Source: JACJXF01 sp964349045 (GTDB lineage Bacteria; Bacteroidota; Bacteroidia; Bacteroidales; GCA-2748055). Taken from it: a stretch of DNA of 6,871 nt. The translations under genes and the position numbers were made by a program. The DNA is taken from positions 1 to 6,871 of the forward strand of contig CAYGFI010000213.1 in NCBI GenBank assembly GCA_964349045.1, read 5' to 3'. The notes below the pieces were generated by a model that ran no database searches, was not told the DNA's origin, and saw only the letters and a program-made list of their open reading frames with translations. This document shows positions 6,133 to 6,871 of this stretch, piece after piece (the stretch's first letter is position 1; each line of letters starts with the position of its first letter).

Positions 6133-6871
6133 ATGAGAGTGTTGTGTATTTTATTTATGGTTTTGAGCATAACTACCTTTGGTTACGGCCAGAAAGATGA
6201 CAAGTATTTTAACCGGATGGATCCCGTGATAAAGGGTCGGGAAGGATTTGACCAGTTAGCCGGGGAATATTTTGGCCAGGCAAATAAAAAAATGGAAGCA
6301 AAACACTACAGTGGAGCTATTGATGATTATACCACAGCCATTGAAGCCGACCCAAATTATGCAGAAGCATATAATAACCGGGGGATTGCAAAGCGAAACC
6401 TCCAAAACTTTACCGGCGCTATTGAGGATTTTACCAAAGCTATCGAAATCAGTCCGGATTACGAGGAGCCCTATAATAACCGCGGAAATATAAAGCTTGA
6501 CCTTCAAGACTACCAGGGGGCTATTGATGATTATTCAAAAGCATTGGAATTAAACCGGAAACTTTCAGATAGTTACAATAACCGTGGACTTGCAAAGAAA
6601 TACCTCAATCAGTATGATGCAGCAATTGAAGATTTCAACAGAGCCATTGAGTTGGAGCGCAGATTTGCCGATGCCTACAATAACCGCGGACTCACAAAAA
6701 GCGATCTCCGGGATTATACCGGGGCTATTGAAGACTTTACTATGGCAATAAAAATATCCCCGCGTTTTGCCATGGCATATTCTAACCGGGGAGTCGTTAA
6801 AATTACTTTGGGAGATGAGGCAGGCGGTTGTCTTGATTTGCAAACCTCCGCAGAATTGGGTAATTCACAGG
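6133..6871 (+). CDS. Exported tetratricopeptide-repeat protein (3' end outside window)
   Basis: The frame opens at the ATG at 6133 and is still open at the window edge after 246 codons. Residues 1-20 (MRVLCILFMVLSITTFGYGQ) form a signal peptide likely cut near GYG-Q, so the protein acts in the periplasm or at the outer membrane. After a short linker, six 34-residue TPR units follow at about 42-75, 76-109, 110-143, 144-177, 178-211 and 212-245. Their repeating core is YNNRG in helix A and GAIEDFTKAIE in helix B. The last unit is degenerate (GGCLDLQTSAELGN), a form typical of the final repeat in such Bacteroidota proteins, so probably only a short C-terminal tail is missing. TPR stacks bind other proteins; no catalytic domain is visible and the partner is unknown. 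It is divergent from the minus-strand small genes. Family secure, specific role open. Confidence 0.9.
   Translation, partial: MRVLCILFMVLSITTFGYGQKDDKYFNRMDPVIKGREGFDQLAGEYFGQANKKMEAKHYSGAIDDYTTAIEADPNYAEAYNNRGIAKRNLQNFTGAIEDFTKAIEISPDYEEPYNNRGNIKLDLQDYQGAIDDYSKALELNRKLSDSYNNRGLAKKYLNQYDAAIEDFNRAIELERRFADAYNNRGLTKSDLRDYTGAIEDFTMAIKISPRFAMAYSNRGVVKITLGDEAGGCLDLQTSAELGNSQ
6256..6867 (+). repeat. Six tandem 102-bp TPR-coding units
   Basis: Six back-to-back 102-base units (starting at 6256, 6358, 6460, 6562, 6664 and 6766) each encode one 34-residue tetratricopeptide motif with no insertions between them. Units 2 to 5 are most alike, each carrying AATAACCG followed by the codons for Arg/Gly, and a GCTATTGA-like or GCAATTGA-like segment. 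Units 1 and 6 have diverged as capping repeats. Confidence 0.85.

Noticed and set aside
6256..6843. Minus-strand and alternative-frame open frames within the TPR gene
   Set aside because: They come from the periodic codon use of the tandem TPR units, which keeps other frames open, and the real frame has a signal peptide and six in-register repeats.

Overview
The window looks like a stretch of ordinary chromosome from a member of the Bacteroidota (Bacteroidetes). Four things point that way. The permease is of the MacB/FtsX type that this phylum carries in many copies. Signal peptides end in Ala-Gln or Gly-Gln. Start codons lack Shine-Dalgarno sequences and sit behind AT-rich leaders. Matches to the phylum's TAnnTTTG -7 promoter element lie ahead of the aminotransferase gene and the tRNA. 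Genus cannot be read from this sequence.

Layout. At 195-2633 (+) is a two-module ABC transporter permease without its own ATPase; a hairpin terminator follows it. At 2761-4789 (+) a fold-type IV PLP aminotransferase and an L-2-hydroxyglutarate oxidase (lhgO) overlap by 11 bases and probably form an operon with its own promoter. At 4862-5557 (+) is a secreted, probably outer-membrane beta-barrel protein. At 5610-5683 (+) is tRNA-Val(GAC), between a -7 promoter element and a strong stem-loop. At 5765-6029, on the minus strand, lie a convincing 52-residue small protein gene and, 4 bases upstream of it, a much less certain 33-residue reading frame. From 6133 to the window end (+) runs an exported tetratricopeptide-repeat protein, cut off near its C-terminus.

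How the genes work together. The clearest functional pair is the aminotransferase and LhgO. LhgO returns L-2-hydroxyglutarate to 2-oxoglutarate, the usual keto partner of glutamate-dependent transaminases, so a metabolic link is plausible but unproven. The other genes look like independent envelope or housekeeping units. I see no phage, insertion sequence, CRISPR array, toxin-antitoxin or defence genes. The least explained part is the small minus-strand locus between the tRNA and the TPR gene; I found no clear evidence of a new system.
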